64,000 nt of DNA, from assembly GCA_029747015.1 (NCBI GenBank), contig JAKOGI010000001.1:2524501-2588500 (forward strand). The letters are read 5' to 3'. A program made the translations under genes and the position numbers. Source of the stretch: Carnegiea gigantea. Lineage: Eukaryota > Streptophyta > Magnoliopsida > Caryophyllales > Cactaceae. Each line of letters opens with the position of its first letter. Within the stretch, counting starts at the first letter, position 1. Of this stretch, positions 51,001 to 63,910 are shown in pieces. Below the pieces are notes generated by a model, which was not told the DNA's origin, did not search any database, and was given only the letters and a program-made list of their open reading frames with translations.

Positions 51001-54000
51001 AAAACAAAACTAAAAAATAAGAGGGAAAAAAGAAGTTTTGGTCTACTCTTGTAGATTTGGATAGCTAAAGTGTTACATTTGGAGATAAATCTAGGTCCCC
51101 AGGAACGTGCCTTGTCGTAGTACAGGGTGAGACTATGAATTTGAAGAACCCTCCCCTAAAAAGAATTTAATTAAAAAAACTGCCTGTATGGGAACTTGGA
51201 GTATTGATTTGTTTTCTTTTCTCTTTCCTTTGCCTTTTTAAAGAAATACAAGGGATTATCCGATTACCAACACGGAGCAGATGTAAACTACTTCACAATT
51301 GAGGGAGTGTGTTCCCTAAGCCCTTGTTTACTATGATATTCATTACATCATGGAGTTGATATATGTAGTCCATGTTTTATCCTGCCATCCTTGATGAGAT
51401 GCCATCCACCGATGTGCCATTATCTAAGCTTCAGAGTAATACATCCTCATAAATTATTCATGTCTAATAAATGCGTTGGGCTTAGCCTGCAGATAAATAT
51501 CCAAATGTATTCACGTGGAACTCTATTTTTGGCAGGTACACTTTAGTTTTCAGCTACCATTACCTTGCTTGCCTGGCAAAGTTGTATGCAATCTTTGCTG
51601 TTGTCATTACTGAGTGCTCTCTCTCTGTCTCTGCAGCTAACATTAAGAGCCAAATTGCAGGTTTCCTTACTTCTTGCCATGCCTTATTATATCAGTTTAC
51701 TCCGCTGTGGTCTTTGGATTGTCCTGGTGGCTGCCAGTAAGTGCTGATATCTTGCCAATTTTTTCATATTTATCATTGTGCTTTTGGTACTATAGGCAGG
51801 CAACCCTTGGGAACTTTTTCACCATTTCAGAATAAGAAGATGGTCTGAATTTATTCTCTGAAATCTGGATCATGGTACTAGAAGCTGGTAGCCTCGTATC
51901 ATAGATACCAAGCTTGGTACCATAGACAGTGGCTAATCATTACCTCCTTCCTCAAGGGGGCAGTGCATTTATTAGGGGATACATAAATTTAAAGCCCTGC
52001 CGATTGTGTAAATGAATTGCAATTAGAGCTTCTGGTCATAAAGTCTCTGGGACATTTTTCACAAACTGCACAGACAAATGCACAGCCATCACACTTGTTG
52101 AACGCATTTGCAAGCCTGGACTCTCTGTCAATTTTTTGCATCTCAATTTGAGTACCTGTTTCATTTCCTTCCTACGCGCTTAGGATATTTACCTTAGGCT
52201 CACAGTATGCTCCACCAGGCAAATCTGGAGAAATGGGAGTTTTGGGAGTTCGGCTTTTAACTTCATGAGTAAGATGCTCATTTAGTCAGGAAAACTGTCT
52301 AAGTAACATCTGAATAATCATATGTTCTGTCAGCTGTACTGTTGATATGATAGAAAGTACATTTTAGCATTGCAGTGGGAGGTTCTGCACATAAAAGTTT
52401 TAACTGAAAGTCTGACATCATAGTGGTCCAACTTGCTTTTTTTCTTGTTTTGGGGGGGGGGGGTAAATAGCAAGGTGGGTAGTTTGAATTTATCATAGTC
52501 ATATAACTCATTTGCTGTGTTGATTATAGACAAACTATTTCTTGTGGATTTTGGTGTTTTGCAGGAAACACTGCACATGCATAAAGAAAAGAACATGACA
52601 TACCATTCGCAAGATGTCCCGAAGGATCCTACAAGTGAAAATTTGGATAAGAAACACAATATTGTTGACTCAACAGACAAGGCTTCCCATTCTAACGGAA
52701 ATCTGTTTAAGAATTGGCCTTTAATGTCCACTATCATTGTGTATTGTGTTTTCTCACTTCAAGAGATGGCTTATGCTGAGGTAAGGCTCCTTTCTTCTGA
52801 TCTTTTTTGGCTAAGTTGCTTGCATATACTTGTATGATGTATTGTGTGTGTGCAATCGATACACTTCATTATGCACAACGGAAGTGATTATTGATTAGAA
52901 TTGCTAGCTTATCAATTCTTCTTTCTGTTGATTCCCAAACCTTATTTGCAATTTGTTCAGTTCTGAAGACAATGTCCATCGAAGAGCAGTCATAATTATA
53001 AACACTACTTGGTCACTGACTTTTTCCATGCTTTCCTTGTCCAGATATTCTCATTGTGGGCTGTGAGTGACAAGAAGTATGGAGGTCTAAGTTTTTCATC
53101 ACAAGATGTCGGTGTAGTCTTGGCTATCTCAGGTGAGCATCAGGAAGATGGACCTCCTGTGTTCCTTCTCAAAAAATTTTGTCATGTTCTCACTAGAACT
53201 TAGGTTCGAATCTTGACTATTAGATTCCTCTTTGCTGAGCTTCTTTGAGATTTGCTTTGCGATTTCTCAACACTTTTTTCAAGCTGGTCTAAATGATTCA
53301 TTGTATTAACTCAGCTGCAATGATGTTGTGAAATGTGAACCAGACCAATAACTTCCATAGCCACATCAACGATAATAACAGCCTTGCGAAGGGTAATCCT
53401 GGTTTTGGCAGAAACTTAGGATGCCTAGGCACTGACCGCTTTTCCCTTAGCCCATCAAGATTAGTAGACAGAGTGGTGTTTTGGAAAACCTGTTTTAATC
53501 CCCCTATTGCTATTGCTCTAACAGCAGTGGTCAAACAATTTCCAAATTAATAAACGTAGTTGGCCAAGAAGGGGAAGCATTATTGTAGAATTTAGTAATG
53601 GGAGATAGCAGTACAAAATATTAATAATGGTGATGAAAAAAGTGATGTGCCTATGTTCATAATGGTAGATACGATCATACTACAATTTGAGAGCGAATGC
53701 TTAAGATGCTTAGTTGGAAATAATACAACAGTCCAGATGTATAGGGATATTTGCAGAGGGGAGAAAAAGCAATATAGCGGAATGTACAGCATAAGTGCAC
53801 ACATGCAAGTAGACGCATGTACAATTTAATGTTTAAGTGAAATCTTTTCATGCAGAACTTAGTTCTCATGTGCTCCTGTGTTTAGGCAACCAATGTTTAT
53901 TGATCTCCTTGCTTTATCTTTGTTTTGTTTATGTGATCAAACTAGGAATTTTTCCTTTGGGATAAAGTTCTGTAGCAACTTGACTCTGGAGCATGCCATA

Positions 54001-56319
54001 TTCTTGGTATAACTAAAGATACACTCGACAAGCCCTTTTGACTCGTCCTACATTCATGACACGGTTTAATGCGTTCCCTGGTTCCCTTATATGATCAAAC
54101 TGCATCAAACCTTTTGATTTTAGAATAAATTGCATTCTTGATAGAACAAAATTAGCTGGTTTTCCATGCAGTACCTTCTTGCTTAGTTCGCGTTTAGTGT
54201 TGTGGGTAGCTGTCTCTTCTCTAGGACGTCATAAAAGCTGTTGATAGGTAATCAGTTTGGTGATGCTGCTGTTTAAATGGTCCCCCCCCCCCCCACCCCT
54301 TTCTCCCCCCCCCCCCCCCAAAAAAAAAAAAAGCCTGGGCGAAGAAGGAAGCAGGGTTATACAGCCTTTTATAATATAATCTCAGCTTTGCGATATCTAC
54401 ATCTTAAGACTGATGCATGAGGTTTTATCCATGAAACTTCAGGGTTTGGGCTTCTGCTGTTCCAGTTGTTCAAATATCCACAGATAGAGAAGCGTCTTGG
54501 GCCACTTGTGGTCACACGTCTTTCAGCAGTATGTTGACAAGCTTCGTAATGGAGAATCCATTTCCTTTTCTGACAGTCACAAGTATGTCTGTTCTGGTGT
54601 TCACGTTCTTTCCACCCTTTTGCTTTACAGGTTGTGTCCATCCCATTATTGTCAAGCTTCCCTTACATAGCACTGCTTTCAGGCTTGATGCTTCATTTAG
54701 TGATTAATGTTGCATCATTGTTAAGGAATGCGCTCTCTGTAAGTGCATCTTACATCTTAGCTGCCTAACTCTGTGCTTTAGAGATTATAATACATTCATG
54801 AAGCTGGATGCATAGAATGCATTTCTCACCGGTTTTTATCCCCAACCCCCTGCGGCCAACCAAAATTAAAAAAAAAAAAAAAAAAGGCAGGGATGTACTG
54901 CAGATTGTTCTTCATAACTTGGCAAATTTGAAATAATCGTTCTAAATTTCAGATTATGTATAGGTAAGATATCTCCACTACTTCCGATTTTGACTAGAAG
55001 CACAGCATGAGTGCATGACCATGCTAGCTGTCTGTTATTGCATTGTAGGTTTCTCTGGTCACTGGCTTATTTATCTTGCTAAATGATGCAGTGGTAAGCT
55101 CCACTTTCAAGTTTTCAGGTGACTTCGTTATCATTACATGTTAAACGATTATAAGAATGCATTGGTGTTACTGATAACTGCAGCCTCAACGCCAAAGAGG
55201 AGCAGCGAATGGGATTTCCATGACTGCAATGTCTATCTTCAAGGCAATAGCTCCTGCAGGTGGAGGTCTCATGTAAGTCATTAAGAACAACACTTGTAAG
55301 AGGACTTCGTAATAATCAATTAGAGAAGGGTGGAAAAATCGTATAGTTTAACTTCTTGCTGAAAGTGGGTGACTGCAACTTTTACTACTGTTTTCACTGT
55401 AAAATGCAAAGTGCTCTAGAGCAAGTGTTTCCTGTCTCTGGTTTCTGAAATGTTCCCGCCTTGGGGGGGGGGGGGGGGGGCCATGCATCTTATGTATCAG
55501 CATTTTTTTTTTCCTCTTTGCCCTCTTTGCAGGTTGTGAGCCCCGCGGGCTTACAGGTGGGGGAGGGGGAGGTGGGTTACACAATCATCGAATTAGGCTC
55601 AATGGAGGCCTAACCCTATCATTAGGTTTCACAGCGGGTTTCTAGGAGTTCCACAATCTTATCTATCAACATAGACACAGTACCTAGCCATTTTTTTTTG
55701 CCTCACTTTCCTCGGGCACTTGGATGAATGTGTTGGGTGTATTAGCAGTTTGATTTAGAGTTACGGCTCGTTATGCATTGCTTTACACCTCTTAAATCTA
55801 TACGTCGCAGCTTTTCTTGGGCACAAAAGCGTCAGCATGCTGCATTTCTCCCAGGTATGTCTTAATCCTCTTGATGAAGGTTGGGAAATGTATTAATAAC
55901 AGGCCGTTAATGGGCCAACCTACTCCGGCCTGTTAATGTGCTTAAATAGATTGGCCCATTATAAACCCGTCCCATTATTGACAGTAGTCAAGATAGACCG
56001 ACCTGTTTGACACAATGGAACCTGTTCCATTGCCCACCTTATGTATTATACAAGCATCAAGAAATCAAGTCTTGACTTGGACATTCGTCTTTAACGAATA
56101 TTCATATGACAACTCTTTCTTAAACAGAGACAACACACGTCTCGTGCCGGCTCTTAACCTGGAGGTTGTTCTTTTAACGATGATTATGATAGATTTGATT
56201 TTCTCTGTGTTATCTTGACAGGTGATCAGATGGTTTTCTTCATATTAAACGTTGTACAGATTGTTGGCTTGCTGTTGACTTTCAAGCCCTTTTTGGCACA
56301 ACCAAGTGAACGCCATTAA
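45077..56319 (+). CDS. ZIFL MFS transporter, copy B, with a broken intron 5 splice donor
   Basis: All 17 exons of copy A have open counterparts: 45077-45239, 47296-47336, 48229-48289, 48401-48503, 48682-48784, 49482-49535, 49731-49793, 51486-51535, 51661-51736, 52565-52780, 53045-53132, 54443-54528, 54631-54738, 55049-55093, 55184-55272, 55811-55854, 56222-56319. If joined like copy A they give 495 codons with ZIFL motifs kept. However, the donor after exon 5 reads AAGG|TTATGT against AAGG|GTATGT in copy A, so the canonical GT is lost. The GT one base upstream gives a frameshift and a TAG at 49522-49524; the GTAAGT at 48789 gives a stop at the start of exon 7. Skipping exon 5 (103 nt) also shifts the frame. 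Either a non-canonical TT donor is used or this copy makes only a truncated protein of about 170 aa. It may be a young pseudogene. Confidence 0.85.
45509..46430. mobile_element. Non-autonomous DNA transposon (MITE-like) in ZIFL-B intron 1
   Basis: Removing exactly 45509-46430 (922 bp) restores the sequence seen at the empty site in copy A (GGTGATAAAGTGTTATG at about 32519). Ends are TTGGCCCTGTTTGGTAAACAG and, inverted, TTGGGGGTGTTGGATAGATG. Subterminal repeats of TTAGTTGTTTC/TAGCTGTTT occur on the left and their complements on the right. No coding frame. Termini resemble Tourist/PIF or hAT MITEs; target duplication unclear. Confidence 0.75.
54283..54332 (+). repeat. Double C-tract then A-tract in ZIFL-B intron 11
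   Basis: Two C runs separated by a short T-rich word, then A. The copy A equivalent at 40428-40447 has one C run and fewer A. Confidence 0.8.
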
Positions 56320-56707
56320 TGCCACAATGAACCAAAAAAAATTGCTAGAAATGCATGCTCTACTTATGCTAAAGCCTAAATGTCATCATCTGAATATCAA
56401 TCATGTATTTATCTCAGATATCATGTATTTATCTTGTATCAGACTTTTTTTTTTTGATTTATTGTTTGACAAGTTGTATTAAGTTGAATGCATGAAGGCT
56501 GTGGCCAACTGTACTGGGGATGCATAAAATCTTGTGGAGAACTTTGAAATGAACAAAATTATCGTAAGCCGTAAGACTAATACAATTCAGACTTATGGAT
56601 TACGAGAGAACATTTATTCACTTTGTTTTCTGGTTTATAATATAACATTGTTAATGGTATGTTAGTTCTCGGAGTAATGTTTTAGTACTATCTTTCATGG
56701 AAACATA

Positions 56708-56710
<3 letters not shown>

Positions 56711-56751
<41 letters not shown>
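56711..56751 (+). repeat. (AT)n microsatellite downstream of ZIFL-B
   Basis: About 40 bp of TA repeats. The matching place in copy A (about 42820-42836) has only a few units. Confidence 0.9.
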
Positions 56752-56755
<4 letters not shown>

Positions 56756-57364
56756 CCACCCCAAAAAAAAAATGTTTGAACAGATGTAAAATATGTAAAT
56801 ACTGTTAAATAGGTGTTTTTGGTCAAAAAGAATGTATATGTGTTTGTCAGTTACCAACCTTGGAAGGACTACAGCTCCACAAGGGAATATGCCAAGCTTT
56901 CATTTCATGTAACAAGAGCTTTGATTCTTGCTATTTATTCTGATAAAAGTTATAAACATGGGCAACTAGCCGCAACACAACAGTCAAGTTTCTTGATTGT
57001 TGGGTTCCATTGTGTATGAGCTAGTATTCCCAAGGAAAATGCCAAGCATCTTAATCTTAAGTGTTGGGTTTGTTCTAATAAAGCAATGCCACTCTCTATC
57101 TATATAATGTGATAATGTAATTATATATAAAATTGAGTGACTTCACAGATTTGGTCAAATATCATAACTTTATTGATTAGAATATTAAGATATGTATAAC
57201 TCTTACATCTCCTCAGTTATTCATTTCAATTAATATTTTTCTAAATTATGTCATGGGTTTGTTACTTTTGATTATCAAACGATTCTCAACTTCTAAAATA
57301 TTTTTCACACGACTTTTTATGTGGGTCTATTGAAATTGACCTTTCTAGAGAGTACAGACAGTCA

Positions 57365-57461
57365 TATTTGTAGAGGTAAGAGAATAAGCCTTCTTACTTC
57401 TAGATCTTCCCAGACCCTGCGAAAGCAGGACCCACACTGGGTGTCATCGTCGTCGTTGTTA
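57365..57461 (+). mobile_element. SINE-like 3' end with TTG/TCG-rich tail (unit B)
   Basis: TAGATCTTCCCAGACCCTGC, GAAAGCAGGAC, CACTGGGTGTCATCG, then a GTTGTT tail. Duplicate of 43460-43549. Confidence 0.5.
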
Positions 57462-58345
57462 AATTCATTTTGTGTGTTTCAATTCTTTTTTTGTATTTTT
57501 CATTGTATAATATAAAAGACCTTTCATCTTCTTCTTAATTAATTACTTAGAAATTGCACTAATAAAAATTACTTGCATACGTAAAAATAACACATGCGCA
57601 AATCTAAAAGATTCAATAGATACAAAGATTATTTAATTAATAAAATAAATCCAAACAAGGAAAACAATGTTATTGATGACGTAATTATAATTTTGAACAT
57701 TAACATATTGCTTAACTTAATCCTTGAATCACAAGGGAAATAGTTCCAGTAAAAGTCTAAAAACGGATTTAGATAAGAGAATAATCGGAAAAATACATGC
57801 ATTTATTTAGAAACAAATCAGAATTAAATTGGTTAAAAGCTGAACTAATTAAATGACCAATTTACCCGGTCATTACGAGCCATGACACCAACATCACTTT
57901 CAAACAAGTTTCTTCGGCTGTTAGGCATGTATGAGCTGATGAAGATGATGAAGCCATGTTTCTGTTTTATTTATTGTCTGGTGTTTTTGATGGAAATTCT
58001 AAATTTATGTGACTTAGAGAAGCTTACATAATACTTGTAGAATCTTCAAAAGTGTTCCTACTTCGGATAAATATTTTAGTTTAGAATCCGTATTTAGAAT
58101 CATTGAATAAATACATGTAACGAGTAAAACTATCCTATGATGTGGATCAGTCGCTTTCAAAAAAAAAAAAAAAGAAAAAAAAAAGAGAGAGATGTGGATT
58201 AGTCTCACAAATATTATATTATATCATCCCATATGTACCTTTAGGTGCAAAGTTAATACAAACAAGTGTTTCATGTTATCTATGTTAGATATCCGTCTAT
58301 TTTGATCCATATATATTAATATTTTGTTACCAATAAGATAACGAA

Positions 58346-60022
58346 TACTGTTTTGTTTTGCCCAATACCACCTTATTCTGATTCATATATTTTATAATGA
58401 TTAAAATTGACATAACATGAATAAATATTCGTAGTAGTATTTTTAATAAGAAATCGAAGCAATGACCTCCATGGTATTTAATAAGTTTGATGTGAATGCC
58501 ATATGCATTCTCAGCTTTTCTTTACATCTTGTTGGTCCTTAACCTTCCTCACTATGTTCTCTTTAATATTCCTTCTTTTTCTTGTCCTTTTCTGCTTGGA
58601 ATGGATCACCAACCAATCTGTAGCAGTTACATCGATGGAAAGGCAAAAAAATAAGTGCCCCCTCTAATCTATTTAGATTCGTGCAGCAATCACCTTTTAA
58701 TGTTCAACATAATTAGGACTTAATTTATATGCAATGGTAGTTGATAGACAATCCAGACGACTTATTGCTTTTTCAAGTGGCTGTTTTCATCTGAAAAATG
58801 GTTGTTACGCATAACTAATTAATTAATAATTAATATATAGATCCAAAATATAAGTTGTTACACTTAAGCCAAACGATCACGTAATTAGGCAAAACAAACC
58901 AAATAGCATGACTTCACTATTTTATCACCTAACACACAATGTAGGTATTCCCACCCTCATTAGTTATTATGGTTAATCGAGATTTTAAAAGCTTTATAAG
59001 AGAGTCCTAAGATTTTAAATTAAGGCTTCAAATAAAATCTGTAGCAAATAGTACAGGCTTCTGTTGACCAAATCTGGATTGGGTTGGAAGGGACGGATTT
59101 AGACCATGATTTTAGATCTAAGATTTAAAAACTTATAGAATAAGACTAAATCAAACATAGCTCATACAATGGTATGGATTGAACCTATTAAGCTTTTGAA
59201 TGGGCTAGATGGGTTTCTATTGGTTTGGTTACGAAAATTTTCGTCAAATTTGTTTCATCGAATTTTTTGAACTAAAATATGTAAATTTTTTATATAACAA
59301 TATGTGTCACCTGCTAGTTTGTTGAGTGGGAAAGAGAATTCTATACTACGTTGACCTTGAAATCATTACTACTATTTTCTATAAGATTTGAAAGACCCCC
59401 AAAAAAAAAAAAAAGATGTGATAGAAACAAAAAAAGATTTTGATCATTGCAAGAAAGAGAGCCTAGCTCTCTAGAGAGCTCTAAAGAGACTAATTACGAC
59501 ATTCTCTTAAATTTACCCTTTTTGAAAACGATAAGTTTGATTTTATTCTACCATTTGTGCTTTCAATTTGGATCGGACCATACAAAATTTTAAAATTTGA
59601 AATCTTTTGGAATAAGCACTATGGATCATTAGGACTCTATCCAAATTCCCAATCCATTTTTCTAAATCCATGTTATAAATTACATTATGAATAAATTTAA
59701 AAGTGACACTAAATTATGGAGGATTTCTAAAACTTGAAAGTTGAAATTGAATCCCAAAACTTTTATTACAATTTTCAGATTGTTTATTCCTAAAATAACA
59801 ATTAATCAGCGAATATCATGACAACTCATTAAGCTCTCAACCTCCATTTATTCCTTGTATTCACATGAGTTCATCATGGCATCTAATAATCATCATATGA
59901 ATTTATAATGATAAGTTGACATACGTTTCTAACTACAAATGTATGATCAATTTGGCAGATAGGCTAATCCGCACGGCCATGTGAGTCGGCAAGTATGTTA
60001 ATCTTATCTTACTCTTTGATGT
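58346..60022. other. Intergenic, no gene seen
   Basis: AT-rich DNA after the duplication, with a short C-then-A tract at about 59396-59414. No frames with family likeness. Confidence 0.5.
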
Positions 60023-60180
60023 CAACACGTTCTTGTATTTGATTTAAGTGGTTTGACACATATTCGTCTTAAGTAAGGTTTCAAGTTTGAGTTTCGTGAA
60101 TGAAAAAAAATATGTGATAAAAAAACTCTACTTTTATTGGATTAATATTAGTTCGACTCCAGTAAAATAGATGATCCAAT
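60023..60180 (+). repeat. Dispersed repeat, copy 1 (possible SINE remnant)
   Basis: Shares with 60941-61087 the ordered words CTTTAAGTAAG-like, GTGAATGAAAAAAA, AAACTCTAC, TTTTATT and GCTCGAC-like. TCAAGTTTGAGTTTCGTG is B-box-like. Confidence 0.55.
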
Positions 60181-60940
60181 ATACAAAATAATATACTTTT
60201 CGTATTTAACTAATCCAAAATTACAACTTCTATATTGTAATACAAGAAGTAAAGAAAAATGTACATTGAGTTTGTTCATTTGAAAAAGGAAACAAAAAAC
60301 ACAAAGACAATTGTCCATTGACTAGTTTTGTCTCAATTTAAAAAAATAATAATAATAATAAACGCACATGCATAAAATAATGTGGTGTAACCATATATAT
60401 TATAATAATCGACCGACGGTTTGGCAAGGCATGAAGCCAGGCTATCCGTACTACGTGGGCGGTGGGCCCCTTGACAATTACCAATCATTCTATTCTAATC
60501 TCTAAGTTCTACTGACACCCAAGAAAAATAATTTTAAAAAAAAATTCTAAGTCCTGTTATATATACATTCAAAGGCGAAAAAAAGAAAAAAGAAAAAAAG
60601 GGCAAAAAAACAAACGAGCAATCCTTCTATTGTAATCTCGACGTGAATGCCCCTCAATTGGCATCAAACCCTTATTATTTCATTTATTTGCCGCACTGTA
60701 TAAGTTATATTATTCTTATACTTAATATTTATTTGTGGTCAATGTCAATCAAATTATTTGACTCGGTTTTTAGGAAATTAATTATGATATTTCATTGTGT
60801 TCAATTAAAACAAAAAAGTTATGAATAAATTCGAATTATGATATTCTATCAAAAATATATACAATTTTAACTAAAAAGAAAAATCGTGTAACAATCTTAC
60901 CAAGAGGAAAATTTATTACATTTAAATAACTTATTTGGAC

Positions 60941-61087
60941 CAACACATGTTAATTCAACTGGTTTACACTTGTTCCCTTTAAGTAAGTTTTCAGGTTCGT
61001 CGTGTGAATGAAAAAAATCTGTTATGGGAAAACTCTACCTTTTATTAGACCAACAGTAGCTCGACGTCGATAAAATTGAGGATTCAA
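60941..61087 (+). repeat. Dispersed repeat, copy 2 (possible SINE remnant)
   Basis: TTCAACTGGTTTACACTTG resembles a Pol III A box and CAGGTTCGTCGTG a B box, 30-40 bp apart. Diverged from copy 1, so both are old. Confidence 0.5.
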
Positions 61088-63300
61088 GGCCCCGATTTGG
61101 ACACTTGATTGGTGAACTAAGCTTAGCATAAATTCTTTGGTTAGGATTATTGTCCAACCCAGTAAATAGAAAACCCACTCCTAATCATTTTTTGCATCTT
61201 CTTGATTCTTGATTATTTTTTTTTGGGGGGGGGGGGGGATTAAATAACTGTTATCAACGACCATGTGAATCGGTAGGCCATGTTACTCTAAATTCAGTAA
61301 ATTGCGTTGAAGGCTCTTCACTTCCCAACGTGTTTAACTTTTGCTAATTTTCCCAATGTAATTGACATAATTAATGCGGCGTAATTACTCAATTATTTAA
61401 GAGTTGGAATTACCAATGGTGCCTGCCCTCCACATAAATTACAAAATTCTAGAATTTCGTATGGCTTGATTTTTGCTGTCTTCTATCATTGATGAATGAT
61501 GATCATTGTTCTCTCGAATATTATTGTGATGATAATGAATGGGTAATTTATGAATCATGAATATGAAGCATGCATTGTTACATTACGGTCAAATCCTAGT
61601 GTTAATAATGAGTTGATTTTGATTAAATAATTTACTATATAAATTTTTAATCATTATATAGACATATATGCAATTAATTATGTAATATGGTCATTGTCTC
61701 ATGAGACGAAAGTCCCTCATATTAGAAATATAGAGGGTTCTTCTTCACATTTTGGTTCAATTCAATTATTATCGGTCGAAGCGTGCTATTTTTCCTCTTT
61801 AAATAATCGCAAGATTAACTGTAACTTATGTGAAATCCTCAAGTTCTAACAACGTGTCTCTCATCTCCACGTACTTCTTCTTCTTCTTGGATACTAGCTA
61901 ACTTGCTAGCATCAAACGCGCGCAACTTGTCACTATTTGATCATAATTCTGGTACAAAATGGCAACTCTGATTCCTTTTTTTGTTACTGACCACACCCTC
62001 ATTGTTCCCCCTTGTTCCTATAGATGTTCGATTGTTAGTTATAATTTTTTAATGAATCCTCACACAAATAATACATAATTGTTTTGTACACATAGGTTTT
62101 TATGGGAGGTTTTGATTGAAAGTTAGACTTGCATTGATTTCTAGTGAGGCTTGAATTTGATTAGGACACTAACAATGCAATGGAACATGTTGGAAGAATC
62201 CTAACCCAACCCGTCTGTATTTGTTCACATATAGTTTAAATTCATGGATAGAAATTTATATTCTAGATTTCTACTACCTTTCAATAGTAAATTTAGGGAA
62301 ACAATAGATATTGATCGTGTCCAAAGAATAAAAGCATGAAGCGCAAGTCATGAAATGTTCATTAGAAGTAGAGTGACTGCAACAATTAAACGAAGAAACT
62401 AAGAACATAAGAAAATATATTGATTATTGATTCATAATATGAAACTACTATTGTTAAATGTGCTTTGCAATTGCAAAAGCAAAAGACAAAGGCATGCTTT
62501 CACAAAGTATATTTCTTATTAAAATGTAATTTTGAAAATTTACCAAAACAGTATAATAAAAATCGATAGTAAAAAATACGTGAAAAGAGACCATAGCTTT
62601 ATCCCAATTAAAAGGTAAAAGTATTATTACAAACAAATGATACTATCTTGTGCTCCTTCCCTCGTAAAGTAATTATATTTCCTTTTCTTTTTGTTTGTCT
62701 CACTTGGACTATTTTGCCGTATGTTTAGTTATCTATTTTTACATGATTATCCACTTTTAGCTTTAACCAGTATTAGGACAGGCTACTTAAATGTGAAATA
62801 CAAATTTAACCCCACATAAGAAATAATAAAAAGCACCCATCAAATAAAAAAATAAAAGTGAGGGCAAGTTGGGTAAAATGATACCTACTTTCATATCATT
62901 TTTAACTAATATTTCTCAACAGTAAAAAAGAAGCATTACTTATATACGAATATGGTGCGATAGAAAAACTGCCGACTTGCGTTGGAAAAAAAAGGAATTT
63001 GGACAGAAAATCTTTGCCCTAAAAGTTCTTACCAAAGCAGGAGGTAAAGCAGCAACGCTTCCTAGCACTGTTGCGGACAATCTTGACATTTTTTGTTCTT
63101 ATTGCATGAAGTAATCATGTCAAAATATAAAAAGAAAACAAGGAAAAAAGGAAGATAGATTATTTTTTTCCCCAATAATTTATTTAATTAACCTTTCAAA
63201 TTGGTGTCTGCGTTTCCAGATGTCCCATTTCCTCCACGACCTTCAATAAATATTTGGTGTATATGCATTGCCCGTTACTGCTTTGAATGCTTCCTCCCAC
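61088..63300. other. Intergenic, upstream of the TBL gene
   Basis: Contains a T-then-G homopolymer at about 61208-61237, and near 61261 a short word CCATGTGAATCGGTAGG that also occurs, diverged, near 59977. No gene seen. Confidence 0.5.
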
Positions 63301-63303
63301 CCC

Positions 63304-63329
63304 CTCCTCTCTCTCTTTCTCTCTCTTAG
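63304..63329 (+). promoter_or_regulatory. CT-rich tract in the 5' region of the TBL gene
   Basis: CTCTCTCTC-type pyrimidine run about 190-220 bp before the ATG, a common feature of plant core promoters and leaders. Confidence 0.4.
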
Positions 63330-63521
63330 CTACAATTTGCCTTTTGGACCTTTTGGGTGTTCACAAATCAATCCCTTTTCTCCAATGGAACTTCACTAAC
63401 CCATTTTTCCCGACTTTGAAGTGCTTCTTTGGAAGACAGAAAAGCAAAGAATTTGATTGAACCCTCTTCCTGAACTTTACCTATTTGGGAATTGGGATTC
63501 TTGAACCCCATTTTAAAGAGG

Positions 63522-63910
63522 ATGAGTAAGCTTGACCTGTTCAAGAAAGTCAAGCTGAACCCAGTTGAGCTTTCTATTAGCATAGTTGGGTTTTTGTTTC
63601 TAGCTGTATGTCTCCTGTCTTCTCTTTTTTACTTTGATTATGGTGGTGGGCACCTGAGGTCAGACAGTGTGATGTTGTCATGGTTGTCAGATGTTACTGC
63701 TGCTCAAAATGCGCAGTTGGGAATTGTTGAGGGGAGTCCTGATGAATGTGATTATTCTGATGGGAAATGGGTTTGGGATGAGACTTACCCACTTTATGAT
63801 TCGAAAGATTGCCCTTTTGTTGATGGGGGTTTTAGGTGTTCTGAGAATGGTAGGCCTGATCAGAATTATACCAAGTGGAGATGGCAACCCAACAAATGTG
63901 ATTTGCCCAG
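63522..63910 (+). CDS. Trichome birefringence-like O-acetyltransferase (TBL10-like), first exon; gene continues past the window
   Basis: Exon 1 from the ATG at 63522 to the donor at 63911 codes for 129 codons plus two bases. It shows a type II membrane anchor (about residues 18-38, core ISIVGFLFLAVCLLSSLFYF) and the PMR5N domain: ECDYSDGKWVWDETYPLY, Cys97 and Cys106, ENGRPDQNY, KWRWQPNKCDLPR. The GDS esterase and DxxH domains must lie in later exons outside the window. TBL proteins acetylate cell-wall polysaccharides in the Golgi; the WVWDETYPLY/FRCSENGR pattern is closest to my memory of Arabidopsis TBL10/TBL11, which have been linked to pectin acetylation. The exact orthologue is uncertain. 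Confidence 0.9.

Larger units (their letters stand above)
44845..58345. repeat. Tandem segmental duplication, unit B
   Basis: About 13.5 kb, the second copy of 31824-44613. Extra length comes mainly from the 922-bp insert in intron 1 and a longer AT microsatellite. Confidence 0.9.
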
